Of a DNA stretch of 64,000 bases, positions 17,023 through 25,085 are shown piece after piece. Source of the stretch: Streptomyces silvae (GTDB lineage Bacteria > Actinomycetota > Actinomycetes > Streptomycetales > Streptomycetaceae); NCBI RefSeq assembly GCF_016745505.1, contig NZ_JAERUC010000004.1:16395-80394 (forward strand), given 5' to 3'. The translations under genes were made by a program, and so were the position numbers. Below the pieces are notes generated by a model that saw nothing but the letters and a program-made list of their open reading frames with translations, made no database searches and was not told the origin of the DNA. Numbering within the stretch: position 1 is the stretch's first letter; every line of letters begins with the position of its first letter.

Positions 17023-18990
17023 TCAGAAGGAAAGGGGTGTGTCGTGTACGGAGAGCAGCCAGGCGCTCTCCCGGGCGGCGGACACTCCGCCGACGAGCAG
17101 GCCCGACGGGGTGGCGCGCAGCACCAGCTCGTCGTGCGGACCGGCTGCGGGGGCGCAGTGCAGCCACCGCCCGTCGGAGAGCCGTACGGCCGCCCGGCGG
17201 GCCCACATCTGGCGGAAGTCGCCGGAGCTCAGCTCCCAGCGCTCGCCGTCCGAGTCGAGGACGACGGCCGTCCTGAGCGGTGTCTGCGGGGTGAGCCACA
17301 CGACGGTCTCGCGGTCCGTCCCGCTCGTCCGGGCGTCGACGCGGATCCCGTCGCCGTCGGCGGCGATCTCCCAGTCGAGGCCGGAGTCCGGGGCGTGGAG
17401 GCCGAGCGGGTGCTTCTCCTCCCAGGCGCCGGGGGCCGGCACCCCCCAGCCGAGCCCGGCGGCCCGGTCGTGGCGGCTGTTCTCCCGGGTCACCCACAGG
17501 CCCGCGGACCAGTGGGGGTTGTAACCGTGGGAACGGGTGCGGGGATAGGGGCTGCGCAGCACCTTGGTGGCGCCCTCCCGCCAGACGGTGACCCCGCCCG
17601 CGGCGGCGTGCACCTCCAGGCGGCGCGTGGTGTCCGCGCCGCTCGGGCGGATGGCGGTGCGCATACGGGCCACGCCGTCCGGGCCGGGTTCCAGGCCGCG
17701 CTCCAGGAGCGTGCTGTGGACCAGCCGCAGGGGCCCGTCCACCGACAGCGAGAGGCGTACGTCCCGCCCCTGCCACGTCAGCTCCGCGCCGTCCGGGACG
17801 GCCCGGGAGGCGGCGACGATCTCGGAGGCGTCGCGCACCCCCTGGCCCAGCCCGATCGGGTACGCCTGTCCGTCGTCACCGGTGAAGACGCCCTGGCGCA
17901 GGCCGACGGTCTGGAAGATCCGGCCGGTCGCGGAGCCGGTGCGGGTGAACTCCTGGAGCAGGCCGGAGCCGTCCAGGGTGAAGGTTCCGGTGACCGTGGC
18001 GTCACCGTCCCGCTCGGTGACCCGCACCCCGCCCCGGACGGGCTCCAGGGTGAGGTCGCGGGGCTCGCCCTCGCGCCAGCCGGCCGGGCGGTCGGCCCGG
18101 CAGCTCGGCCAGGTCGAGACCAGTACCGGGCCGCGGTGGCCGGCCACGAGGACGCTCAGCGTGCCGTCCTCGCCGTCCACCTCGCAGGTGAGGGCGGACT
18201 CGGTGAACCGGTACGGCGCCACCCCGCGGGTGGCCCGCACCTCGTACGGGGGCCGGGCGATGCGCAGCGCCCGCGCCGTGCCGTCGGGCTCGGTGAGGCG
18301 GGCCTCGCGCACGGCGCCCCGGTCCACGTCCACGGACGCGTCGATCCGGAACTCGCCGAGCGCCAGGCTGTAGTCGACGGTGCGGACCCCGTCCACCACC
18401 CGCACGTCCGAGCGCAGCTCGTCGTCGCGGGACTCGGTGACGGAGGCGAAGCTGGTCAGACCGCCGAGGGCCGCCGTGGCCCGCTCGCCCAGGTCGGCGA
18501 AGACGCTGCGTACGACGAGCGGGACGTAGTTGTGCAGCTCCACGTTGCCGTCCTCGCCGGGGACGGCCCGGCCCACCGAGACACAGCCGACGCGCCGGTA
18601 GAGCCGGAACGCCACGGTGTTGGCCGGGTTGACGGTCAGCCGCAGCACCAGGCAGCCGGTGCGCATCATCCACTCGACGGCCTCGGTGAACAGCCTGCCG
18701 GTGACCAGACCGCCCCGGTGGGCGGGGTGGACGAAGAACATGTCCGCGATGAGTTCGCCCGCCCGGGCCGAGCGCCGGCCGGTGTTGTGGAAGAGGCCGA
18801 ACGTACCCACGAGCCGCTCGTCGTCCTCGGCGACCAGGAACGTCGCCGTCTCCCGCTCGGCCAGCTCGCGGGCCAGTTCGGCGCCGCTGACACCCCCGGC
18901 GACCGGGTTGGGGTTGTCGCGGTGGCGGGTGTAGAGCTCCGCGACGGCGTGCGCGTCGCCCTCCTGGTAAGGGCGGATCGTGAGGGCCAT
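17023..18990 (-). CDS. GNAT acetyltransferase fused to a large beta-rich domain
   Basis: 655 residues from ATG 18990 (perfect AAGGAGGTG upstream). Residues 1-165 form a GNAT domain: LTIRPYQEGDAHAVAELYTR, MFFVHPAHRGGLVTGRLFTE (acetyl-CoA loop) and LTVNPANTVAFRLYRRVGC. The remaining roughly 480 residues are beta-strand-rich, with many Asp/Gly turns and tryptophans, and look like a large beta-sandwich; I do not recognise the family, though sugar mutarotase-like folds have similar texture. There is no signal peptide or membrane segment. It lies between FabZ and the GcvT-like gene and probably acylates an intermediate or product. The fusion is unusual. Confidence 0.75.
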   Translation of the reverse strand: MALTIRPYQEGDAHAVAELYTRHRDNPNPVAGGVSGAELARELAERETATFLVAEDDERLVGTFGLFHNTGRRSARAGELIADMFFVHPAHRGGLVTGRLFTEAVEWMMRTGCLVLRLTVNPANTVAFRLYRRVGCVSVGRAVPGEDGNVELHNYVPLVVRSVFADLGERATAALGGLTSFASVTESRDDELRSDVRVVDGVRTVDYSLALGEFRIDASVDVDRGAVREARLTEPDGTARALRIARPPYEVRATRGVAPYRFTESALTCEVDGEDGTLSVLVAGHRGPVLVSTWPSCRADRPAGWREGEPRDLTLEPVRGGVRVTERDGDATVTGTFTLDGSGLLQEFTRTGSATGRIFQTVGLRQGVFTGDDGQAYPIGLGQGVRDASEIVAASRAVPDGAELTWQGRDVRLSLSVDGPLRLVHSTLLERGLEPGPDGVARMRTAIRPSGADTTRRLEVHAAAGGVTVWREGATKVLRSPYPRTRSHGYNPHWSAGLWVTRENSRHDRAAGLGWGVPAPGAWEEKHPLGLHAPDSGLDWEIAADGDGIRVDARTSGTDRETVVWLTPQTPLRTAVVLDSDGERWELSSGDFRQMWARRAAVRLSDGRWLHCAPAAGPHDELVLRATPSGLLVGGVSAARESAWLLSVHDTPLSF

Positions 18991-19061
18991 GACCACACCT
19001 CCTTCTGTCGGTCCTGTGGCTCTGGTTCTTCTCGGGTTCTTGCGGGTTCTTTCGGGGGGGG

Positions 19062-19583
19062 TCAGCCCTTGCGGCCGGTGGTGACGACGAGCGTCCCGGC
19101 GGCGGCGAGTTCGGATCCGACGCTCGCCCGCACCTTCACCTGGCGCAGGCCTCCCAGGCGCTGCCCGAGCCTGGCCTCCAGCGTGAGCTGGTCGCCGGGG
19201 ACGACGAGCCGGGAGAACTTCATCTGGCTGATGGAGCCGAGGTAGCCGACGCTGCGCGAGGCGTCGTCCTCCGTGGCGCCCGTGGCGCCCTCGAGGATCT
19301 CCGCGACGTAGACGACGGCGACGAGCTGGGCCATCGACTCGACGATCATCACGCCCGGCATGATCGAGTGGTCCGGGTAGTGCCCGGCGAAGAACGGCTC
19401 GTTGACGGAGACGCTCTTGATGCCGCGGCCCGAGACGCCCGGGACGACGTCGTAGGCCCGGTCGATCATCAGCATCGGCCACCGGTGCGGCAGCATCTGC
19501 TTGATGTCGTCGGACGAGTAGCTCAGGCCCTTCCGCGCACGCGCGGCGGCCGGTGCGTCGGCGAGTGCGGTCGCGGAGCTCAC
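19062..19583 (-). CDS. FabZ-like 3-hydroxyacyl-ACP dehydratase
   Basis: 173 residues with a hot-dog fold signature. LPHRWPMLMIDR corresponds to the FabZ LPHRYPFLLVDR, and GHYPDHSIMPGVMIVESMAQ holds the catalytic His68 and Glu82 with the correct 14-residue spacing. It dehydrates 3-hydroxyacyl-ACP to trans-2-enoyl-ACP. No enoyl reductase is encoded nearby, so double bonds should be kept. GTG start overlaps the ACP stop by four bases. An N-terminal extension of about 20 residues is poorly conserved. Confidence 0.92.
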   Translation of the reverse strand: MSSATALADAPAAARARKGLSYSSDDIKQMLPHRWPMLMIDRAYDVVPGVSGRGIKSVSVNEPFFAGHYPDHSIMPGVMIVESMAQLVAVVYVAEILEGATGATEDDASRSVGYLGSISQMKFSRLVVPGDQLTLEARLGQRLGGLRQVKVRASVGSELAAAGTLVVTTGRKG

Positions 19584-19876
19584 GCGGCGGTCTCCCGGTC
19601 CTCGATGAAGTCGACCAGGGCGTTGATCGAGCCGAAGGCCTCGAAGTCGTCGTCGCTGATCAGCACGTCGAACTCGTTGTTGACCATGACGACGATCTCC
19701 AGCGTGTCCAGCGAGTCCATCTCCAGGCCCCTGCCGAACAGCGGCTGGTTGTCGGAGACCACGGCCGGCTCGACGTCGAGGCCGAGCCGGTTGATGATCA
19801 TCGACTTGACCTTCATGTTCTTGCCGAGACGGGCCTCGGCCTGGGTGCGGATGTCCTCGAAGGTGGCGGTGGACAT
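19580..19876 (-). CDS. Acyl carrier protein of the type II PKS
   Basis: 98 residues, acidic. The phosphopantetheine site is GLEMDSLDTLEIVV with Ser55. The start ATG 19876 is preceded by GGAGATACCC; the longer open frame upstream is a shadow of FabG. It sits between FabG (35 bases upstream) and FabZ (four-base overlap), so it most probably carries the growing polyketide for KS-CLF, FabG and FabZ. Confidence 0.92.
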   Translation of the reverse strand: MSTATFEDIRTQAEARLGKNMKVKSMIINRLGLDVEPAVVSDNQPLFGRGLEMDSLDTLEIVVMVNNEFDVLISDDDFEAFGSINALVDFIEDRETAA

Positions 19877-19911
19877 AGTGGGTATCTCCTGTGTATCGGT
19901 GGTTGTTCCGG

Positions 19912-20664
19912 TCAGTTGGGGATCATTCCGCCGTCGACGGTCAGCACCTTTCCGGTGATGTACGAAGCGGCGGGCGAGGCCATGAAGACGACGGCCTGGG
20001 CGACCTCGGCGGGGGTTCCGGTGCGGCCGAGCGGGATCACCTGGAGGGCTTCCTTCAGGTGGGCCGGGGGGACCTTCTTGACCATGTCGGTGTCGATGAA
20101 CCCCGGGGCGACGACGTTGACGCGGATCCCGCGCGGCGCCACCTCGTACGAGAGGGTCTTGGCCAGGGAGATCACTCCGCCCTTGCTGGCGGCGTAGTTG
20201 GCCTGGCCCGCCCGTCCGGCGATTCCGCTGGTGGAGGCGATGAGGACGATGGAGCCGCCGCTCGCGTACATCTGCTTGGTGGCCTCGCGGGCGGTGAGGA
20301 AGGAGCCGGTGAGGTTGGTGCCGATGACGTCCTGCCACTTGGCGCTGCTCATGGCCGCGAGGTGGCCGTCCGCGGTCACACCGGAGTTGAGGACGGCGAC
20401 CTGGACGGGCCCCCACTCGGTGCGGATCCGCTTGAACATCGCGGTGACCTGGGCCTCGTCGCCGACATCGGCCTGGACGAGGAGGGCCTCGCGGCCCAGA
20501 GCGCGGATCTGCTCGGCGACCGCCTCCGCCTTGGCCTGGCCGGCGCGGTAGTTGAGGGCGACGTCGCAGCCCTGCTCGGCGAGCGCCAGCGCGGTGGCCG
20601 CGCCGATGCCGCGCGAGGCGCCGGTGACCAGGGCCCGGGTGCCCTCGGGGAACAGGACGCTCAT
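19912..20664 (-). CDS. FabG-like 3-ketoacyl-ACP reductase (SDR)
   Basis: 250 residues, a complete classical SDR. NADP-binding TGASRGIG, VLNSGV in place of NNAG, catalytic Ser144, Tyr157 and Lys161 (YAASK), and PGFIDTDM then the C-terminal YITGKVLTVDGG. It should reduce 3-ketoacyl-ACP made by the KS-CLF to the 3-hydroxy form for FabZ. Overlaps the upstream SbnB-like gene by four bases. Confidence 0.93.
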   Translation of the reverse strand: MSVLFPEGTRALVTGASRGIGAATALALAEQGCDVALNYRAGQAKAEAVAEQIRALGREALLVQADVGDEAQVTAMFKRIRTEWGPVQVAVLNSGVTADGHLAAMSSAKWQDVIGTNLTGSFLTAREATKQMYASGGSIVLIASTSGIAGRAGQANYAASKGGVISLAKTLSYEVAPRGIRVNVVAPGFIDTDMVKKVPPAHLKEALQVIPLGRTGTPAEVAQAVVFMASPAASYITGKVLTVDGGMIPN

Positions 20665-21689
20665 GCCGCGCCTCCGGCCATGGCCGCGGTGACCCGGTGC
20701 GCGCCCGGGTCGAAGCCCTCCGCCTCGCTGCCGATGCCGTGCCGGGTGGCCGCCGCGAGGATCGTCCTGGCGACGGCCAGGTCGAGGATGCCGAGGCCGA
20801 AGGGGGAGAAGACGACGGTCCGCCCGGTCACCGGCGCCTCGGTCCGGCCGAGCACGGTCGCGATCTCCTCGTCCACGAAGCGGCGGTGCCCCACCTCCTG
20901 CTCGGCGCGGTGCAGCGAGGTCCGCTCGCGCATCACGTGCTCGATGTCGTCGACCACGTTGTAGGCGTTCAGGACGGAGTCCGTGCTCAGGTCGCGCAGC
21001 GACAGGTGCAGGATCACCTGGTCCGCGGGGCGGTCGGGGTGGGCGGCGAGGTCGAGCCAGTAGGTGGAGTCGGTGGTGGCGACGGAGACCGTGCCGGCGC
21101 GCAGCGCGTCGTCGACGTCACCGGCCACGAAGCTGAACTCCGGCCGCAGGGCCGCCATCTGGGCGGCGAAGGTGGCCGCGCGGCCGGGCACCGCGTCCTG
21201 GACGGTGACCGTGCGCAGTTCGGGGTGGACCAGCACGAGGAAGTCCAGGACGCGGCGGTTGATGGTGCCGCAGCCGATCAGCCCGGCCGTGTGCACCGGG
21301 CGGTCACCGTGCAGCGTGCGGCTCGCGAGGGCGGCCGACGCCGCGGTGCGGGACGCCGATATCTGGCTGGCCTCCAGGACGGCGGTCGGGTAGCCGGTGC
21401 GCAGGTCGTTCAGGATCTGCACCGACGAGGCGCGTTGCAGGCCCCGCTCGACGTTGGCCGGGAACGAGGAGATCCACTTCAGGCCCATGACGGGCTCGGG
21501 TCCGCCCAGGTAGGCGGGGAGCGAGATGATGCGGGAGCCGTCGTCGCCGGGCGGGCGCAGGAACCCGGAGAACGGCACCTCCGAGCGGCCCTGGCCGTGC
21601 AGCACGTACGCGGTGCGTACGGCGTCGAGTACGGCGGGGTCGAGGCCGTCGAGCGCGGCGGCGACGTCCTCGCGACCGAGGATTCTCAT
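20661..21689 (-). CDS. SbnB-like dehydrogenase (ornithine cyclodeaminase family)
   Basis: 342 residues of the ornithine cyclodeaminase / mu-crystallin family. Visible are the substrate-lid segment MGLKWISSFPANVERGLQRAS, the NAD-binding GLIGCGTINRRVLDFL (about residues 134-150) and a C-terminal VVFSPFGLGILDLAVART. In staphyloferrin B synthesis SbnB oxidatively cleaves N-(2-amino-2-carboxyethyl)-glutamate to L-2,3-diaminopropionate and 2-oxoglutarate. The SbnA-like gene 82 bases upstream supports the same role here. The exact substrate is inferred from this pairing. Confidence 0.85.
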   Translation of the reverse strand: MRILGREDVAAALDGLDPAVLDAVRTAYVLHGQGRSEVPFSGFLRPPGDDGSRIISLPAYLGGPEPVMGLKWISSFPANVERGLQRASSVQILNDLRTGYPTAVLEASQISASRTAASAALASRTLHGDRPVHTAGLIGCGTINRRVLDFLVLVHPELRTVTVQDAVPGRAATFAAQMAALRPEFSFVAGDVDDALRAGTVSVATTDSTYWLDLAAHPDRPADQVILHLSLRDLSTDSVLNAYNVVDDIEHVMRERTSLHRAEQEVGHRRFVDEEIATVLGRTEAPVTGRTVVFSPFGLGILDLAVARTILAAATRHGIGSEAEGFDPGAHRVTAAMAGGAA

Positions 21690-21771
21690 GGCAGGTCAAT
21701 TCCTCTGCGTGAAAGATGAGTTGAGGGGGTCTGGCTGAAGCTGCGCGCAGCGCGCGCCGTCGGCGGGGCGG

Positions 21772-22785
21772 TCAGCCGAAACGGGACTCCACCCAGGAGT
21801 CGCTGTAGATCGTGTCGAGGTAGCGGTCGCCCCCGTCGGGGAGGATCGCGACGCAGGTGGCACCCGGCGTGATCCAGGAGGAGGCGTCCAGCAGGGCGGC
21901 CATCACGGCGCCCGACGAACCCCCCGCGAGGATCGACTCCTTCGCCAGCAGGGCGCGGCAGCCGCGTACGCAGTCCAGGTCGGTCACCTTCACCACCCGG
22001 TCCTCGAGACCGGGGCGCAGCAGCGCCGGGACCACCGCCGCGCCGTGCCCGGGGATGGTGCGGCGGTGCCGGCTCTCCCAGGGCTCGGGCGGGCCGAAGA
22101 TCACGCTGCCCACCGCGTCCACCGCCACCACCTGGGTGGGCAGGCCCTCGGCGGCGATGTACTCGGCGCAGCCGCGCAGCGTGCCGGTGGTGCCGGCCGC
22201 CAGGAAGAGGTAGTCGGGGGCCTGCGGCAGCGCCTCGTGGATCTCGCGCATGGTGTGCTGGTGGGCACGGGCGTTGTACTCGTTGCCGTACTGGTTGGGC
22301 CAGTAGGCGTCGGGCACGGTGCTCAGGAGTTCCCGCACCCGCCTGATCCGGGACGGCAGGTATTCGCCGGTCTCCGGATCGCGGTCCACGCTCTCGACCG
22401 TCGCCCCGTACGCCCGCATGATCGCGGCGTTCTGGGCGGTGGTGCGCGGGTCGACGACGCAGATCAGGTCGAGCCGGTAGAAGTTGCAGAGCTGGGCCAG
22501 GGCGATGCCCAGGTTGCCGGAGGAGGACTCCACGACGGTGGAGATGCCCGGCATCAACGCCCCGGTGGACAGGGCGTGTTCGATCATGGAGCGGGCGGCG
22601 CGGTCCTTGATGGAGCCGCCGGGGTTGAACCGCTCGCACTTGCCGTAGACCTGGAAGCGCGCGGGCGGGAAGAGACGGTCGAGGGCGACCAGCGGGGTGG
22701 AGCCGATCGTCGCGATGATGTCCGGATCACGGGGACGGGCCGCGGTGGCGGCGCGGGTCGCCGCGGCGGAGGGTGCCACGGTCAT
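21772..22785 (-). CDS. SbnA-like PLP-dependent synthase (cysteine-synthase fold)
   Basis: 337 residues. PLP lysine Lys60 in FNPGGSIKDRAA, phosphate-binding SSSGNLGIALAQ, and GTTGTLRGCAEYI match fold-type II enzymes, closest in style to SbnA, which joins O-phosphoserine and glutamate to N-(2-amino-2-carboxyethyl)-glutamate. With SbnB this yields L-2,3-diaminopropionate. An O-acetylserine sulfhydrylase role is less likely beside SbnB. Its start overlaps the LanB-like stop by four bases (22782-22785). Confidence 0.87.
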   Translation of the reverse strand: MTVAPSAAATRAATAARPRDPDIIATIGSTPLVALDRLFPPARFQVYGKCERFNPGGSIKDRAARSMIEHALSTGALMPGISTVVESSSGNLGIALAQLCNFYRLDLICVVDPRTTAQNAAIMRAYGATVESVDRDPETGEYLPSRIRRVRELLSTVPDAYWPNQYGNEYNARAHQHTMREIHEALPQAPDYLFLAAGTTGTLRGCAEYIAAEGLPTQVVAVDAVGSVIFGPPEPWESRHRRTIPGHGAAVVPALLRPGLEDRVVKVTDLDCVRGCRALLAKESILAGGSSGAVMAALLDASSWITPGATCVAILPDGGDRYLDTIYSDSWVESRFG

Positions 22786-25085
22786 TCCGGTACCTTTCTG
22801 CTGATCTGGAGCCGGAGTTCACTGACGTAGCGCTCGCCGTCGGCGTCCGTGAGCCAGGAGTCCCGCGGGTGCGGCAGCGGCTCGCTGAGGATCACGGTGG
22901 CGTCCGCGTCGAGGCGCCTGGTGCGGCGGACGAGGTTGGCGAAGGAGAGCACGAGGGTGGGGCTGGTGAAGTCGACCAGGGACGGCTTCGTCTCCTGCGG
23001 GAACTTCACGAAGGCCTGGTCGGGCAGTCCGCTCGCGCGCAGCCAGCGCCGTACGGCCAGGTAGTCGGCCGCCCGGTCGGGCTTGGCGGCGAGCGGGATC
23101 TCCCCGGCCAGCATGCGCCAGGTCTCCCGGAACAGGACGAGCCCGTCGAGGGTGACGCGCGGGGCGTGCGGCCGGTCGAGGCCGATCTTGAAGGCGTCCG
23201 CGGCGATGATCGACACCGGTACGGCGAGCAGTTCGGCCATGCTCCACTCGCGCCCGCCGGGCGTGGTGGCGGTGACCGTGCCGTCCCGCTCGGCCAGGGT
23301 GATCGCGCCGGCCGGGTCGATCCGGGAGCGGTCGTCGAACGGCGCTCGGGTGAACCCGATGAGCCGGTCGCCCGCACCGATGGGGGCGGGCACCATGCGG
23401 CCGCTGTTGCGCTTCCAGTCGACCGGGAGCAGCGGCACCAGGCGTGGTGCGCCGATCGCCGCGTTCACCTTGTCGCGCAGCGAGTCGTCGTCACTGGTCC
23501 AGTCGAGGAACGGCAGGTCGCAGGTGGCGAGGCAGGCGTGCAGCTCGCCGAGGACGACGGTCAGCTCCCCGTCCGCCCCCCGGACCACCTGGAGGTCGGG
23601 GCTGTGCAGGGCGAGATGGGGCGAGCGGACCGGGCCGGTGGCGAAGACGGCGCGCGCCCGCCGCTCGATGTCGGGCACCCGCAGCGCGACCGGCTCCGCG
23701 CCGGCCGGGCCGAGATCGAGGACCTCTCGCCACTTGCGGGCGAGTTCGCTCGTCGCGGTGTGCACCGGCCGGGCGCCGTCACCGCCCCAGAACAGGCCGA
23801 GCACCTGCGTCCACACGTCGGCGAGGGTGACGGGGGAGCGCCGCGCCGCGGCGGCCCGGACGAAGCCGGCCACCTCCGCCTCGACCAGCTCCACCAGGCG
23901 GTTGCCGAACCAGTCCGCCGCGTCGGCCACCAGGGCGAGCGGCCGGGCGATCCCGTCCAGGAAGCCGGTGCCGACCTCGACCCGGCAGTCGCGTACCGCG
24001 TCCTGGTAGCAGAGGGTGCGGCCCGCGTACGCCTTGCCCTCGTCGCGGGACGCGTCGAGTCCGGTCGTCCGCACGAAGTACGTGTCCAACTCGTCGAGCC
24101 GTGCGGCGAGTTCGTCAGCGGTGGTGGCGGCGTCGATGGCGTCGCGGTGCCGGTCGAGCCGGGTGAGGACGGTCTCGAAGCGGACGAAGAGCTCGGGGTC
24201 GGCGACGGCGGCGACCCGCCGTCGCAGGATCCGCTCGGCCCGCACGTCGACCGGGATGTTGGCGTCCCAGGTCAGCACGCGCTGCTTGAGCAGCCGGGTG
24301 AGGATCTTCTCGACGCGGGGCCGTGCGCCGTCGGCGTCCCAGCCGTCCTCGCGTACGAGGGCCTCGGTGATCGCCGCTCCGTTGCGCTCCCCGTCCGCGT
24401 GGGCGAGGACCTGCCGGTCCTCCGGGCGCAGCCGCGTCACGCGTCCGCCCGGCAGCAGCAGCCGGTCCCCGTCGAGGTGGACGTCGGGGCGCACCAGCGG
24501 CGGGAACCACCAGCGGGCGCCGGGCTGGGCGGCCATCCAGTCGGCGACGGCGGCCAGCGCCCAGCGTTCGAAGTACGTACGGCTGCGCGCGACCAGCCGC
24601 TCGCCGTGGTCCACGGCGAGACCCCCGGGCGCCCGCCCGACGGACATCCAGGCGGCAGGACCGAAGAAGCCGATGGTCTCGGCCTTGGCGCAGTAGCGCA
24701 GCCAGTACATGGCCAGGGTGCGCTCCCGCTGCTTGCGCTTGGACTCCTTGCCCGTGCCGGCGGCGAGCGCGTCGAGCACGCGGTAGACGGTGCGGTTCTG
24801 CCAGGCGATGGCCGTACGGACCTTCTCGTCGCCGGCGAGGACGGCCAGGCGGTGCGTTTCGGCCGCGCTGTCGGCGAGGTAGGCGGCGGTGAAGCCGTCC
24901 TGGTCCCCGCGGTCGGCCGCGGCGGCCGCCGCCGGACCGCCGAGCAGGCCGAGTCCTGAGGCGGGGAAGCCGGCGCTGCGCAGCAGTCCGACGCCCCACA
25001 TGTGCCACTCGCTGTCGCCGAGGCGCCGGGTGGGCCGGAAGTCGGCCCAGTCGTGCTCGCGCAGCGCTTCTCGGGTGCTGGTCAC
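22782..25085 (-). CDS. LanB-like protein lacking the elimination domain (PEARL-like)
   Basis: 767 residues from GTG 25085, which overlaps the aminotransferase stop (GTGA). The KAETIGFFGP motif at about 135-143 and the overall pattern identify the lantibiotic dehydratase N-terminal (glutamyl-tRNA-dependent) domain. Full LanB proteins are near 1,000 residues with a C-terminal elimination domain; this one ends without it, like the stand-alone enzymes (PEARLs) that use aminoacyl-tRNA to add an amino acid to a peptide or carrier scaffold. I find no precursor peptide gene beside it. A role in attaching an amino acid to a Dap- or carrier-bound intermediate is inferred. Confidence 0.8.
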   Translation of the reverse strand: MTSTREALREHDWADFRPTRRLGDSEWHMWGVGLLRSAGFPASGLGLLGGPAAAAAADRGDQDGFTAAYLADSAAETHRLAVLAGDEKVRTAIAWQNRTVYRVLDALAAGTGKESKRKQRERTLAMYWLRYCAKAETIGFFGPAAWMSVGRAPGGLAVDHGERLVARSRTYFERWALAAVADWMAAQPGARWWFPPLVRPDVHLDGDRLLLPGGRVTRLRPEDRQVLAHADGERNGAAITEALVREDGWDADGARPRVEKILTRLLKQRVLTWDANIPVDVRAERILRRRVAAVADPELFVRFETVLTRLDRHRDAIDAATTADELAARLDELDTYFVRTTGLDASRDEGKAYAGRTLCYQDAVRDCRVEVGTGFLDGIARPLALVADAADWFGNRLVELVEAEVAGFVRAAAARRSPVTLADVWTQVLGLFWGGDGARPVHTATSELARKWREVLDLGPAGAEPVALRVPDIERRARAVFATGPVRSPHLALHSPDLQVVRGADGELTVVLGELHACLATCDLPFLDWTSDDDSLRDKVNAAIGAPRLVPLLPVDWKRNSGRMVPAPIGAGDRLIGFTRAPFDDRSRIDPAGAITLAERDGTVTATTPGGREWSMAELLAVPVSIIAADAFKIGLDRPHAPRVTLDGLVLFRETWRMLAGEIPLAAKPDRAADYLAVRRWLRASGLPDQAFVKFPQETKPSLVDFTSPTLVLSFANLVRRTRRLDADATVILSEPLPHPRDSWLTDADGERYVSELRLQISRKVPE

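Noticed and set aside
17014..19245. Very long open frame on the plus strand opposite the GNAT-fusion gene
   Set aside because: It is Gly/Arg/Val-rich with no recognisable domain and lies antisense to a gene with clear motifs and a perfect ribosome-binding site. It is a shadow caused by high GC.
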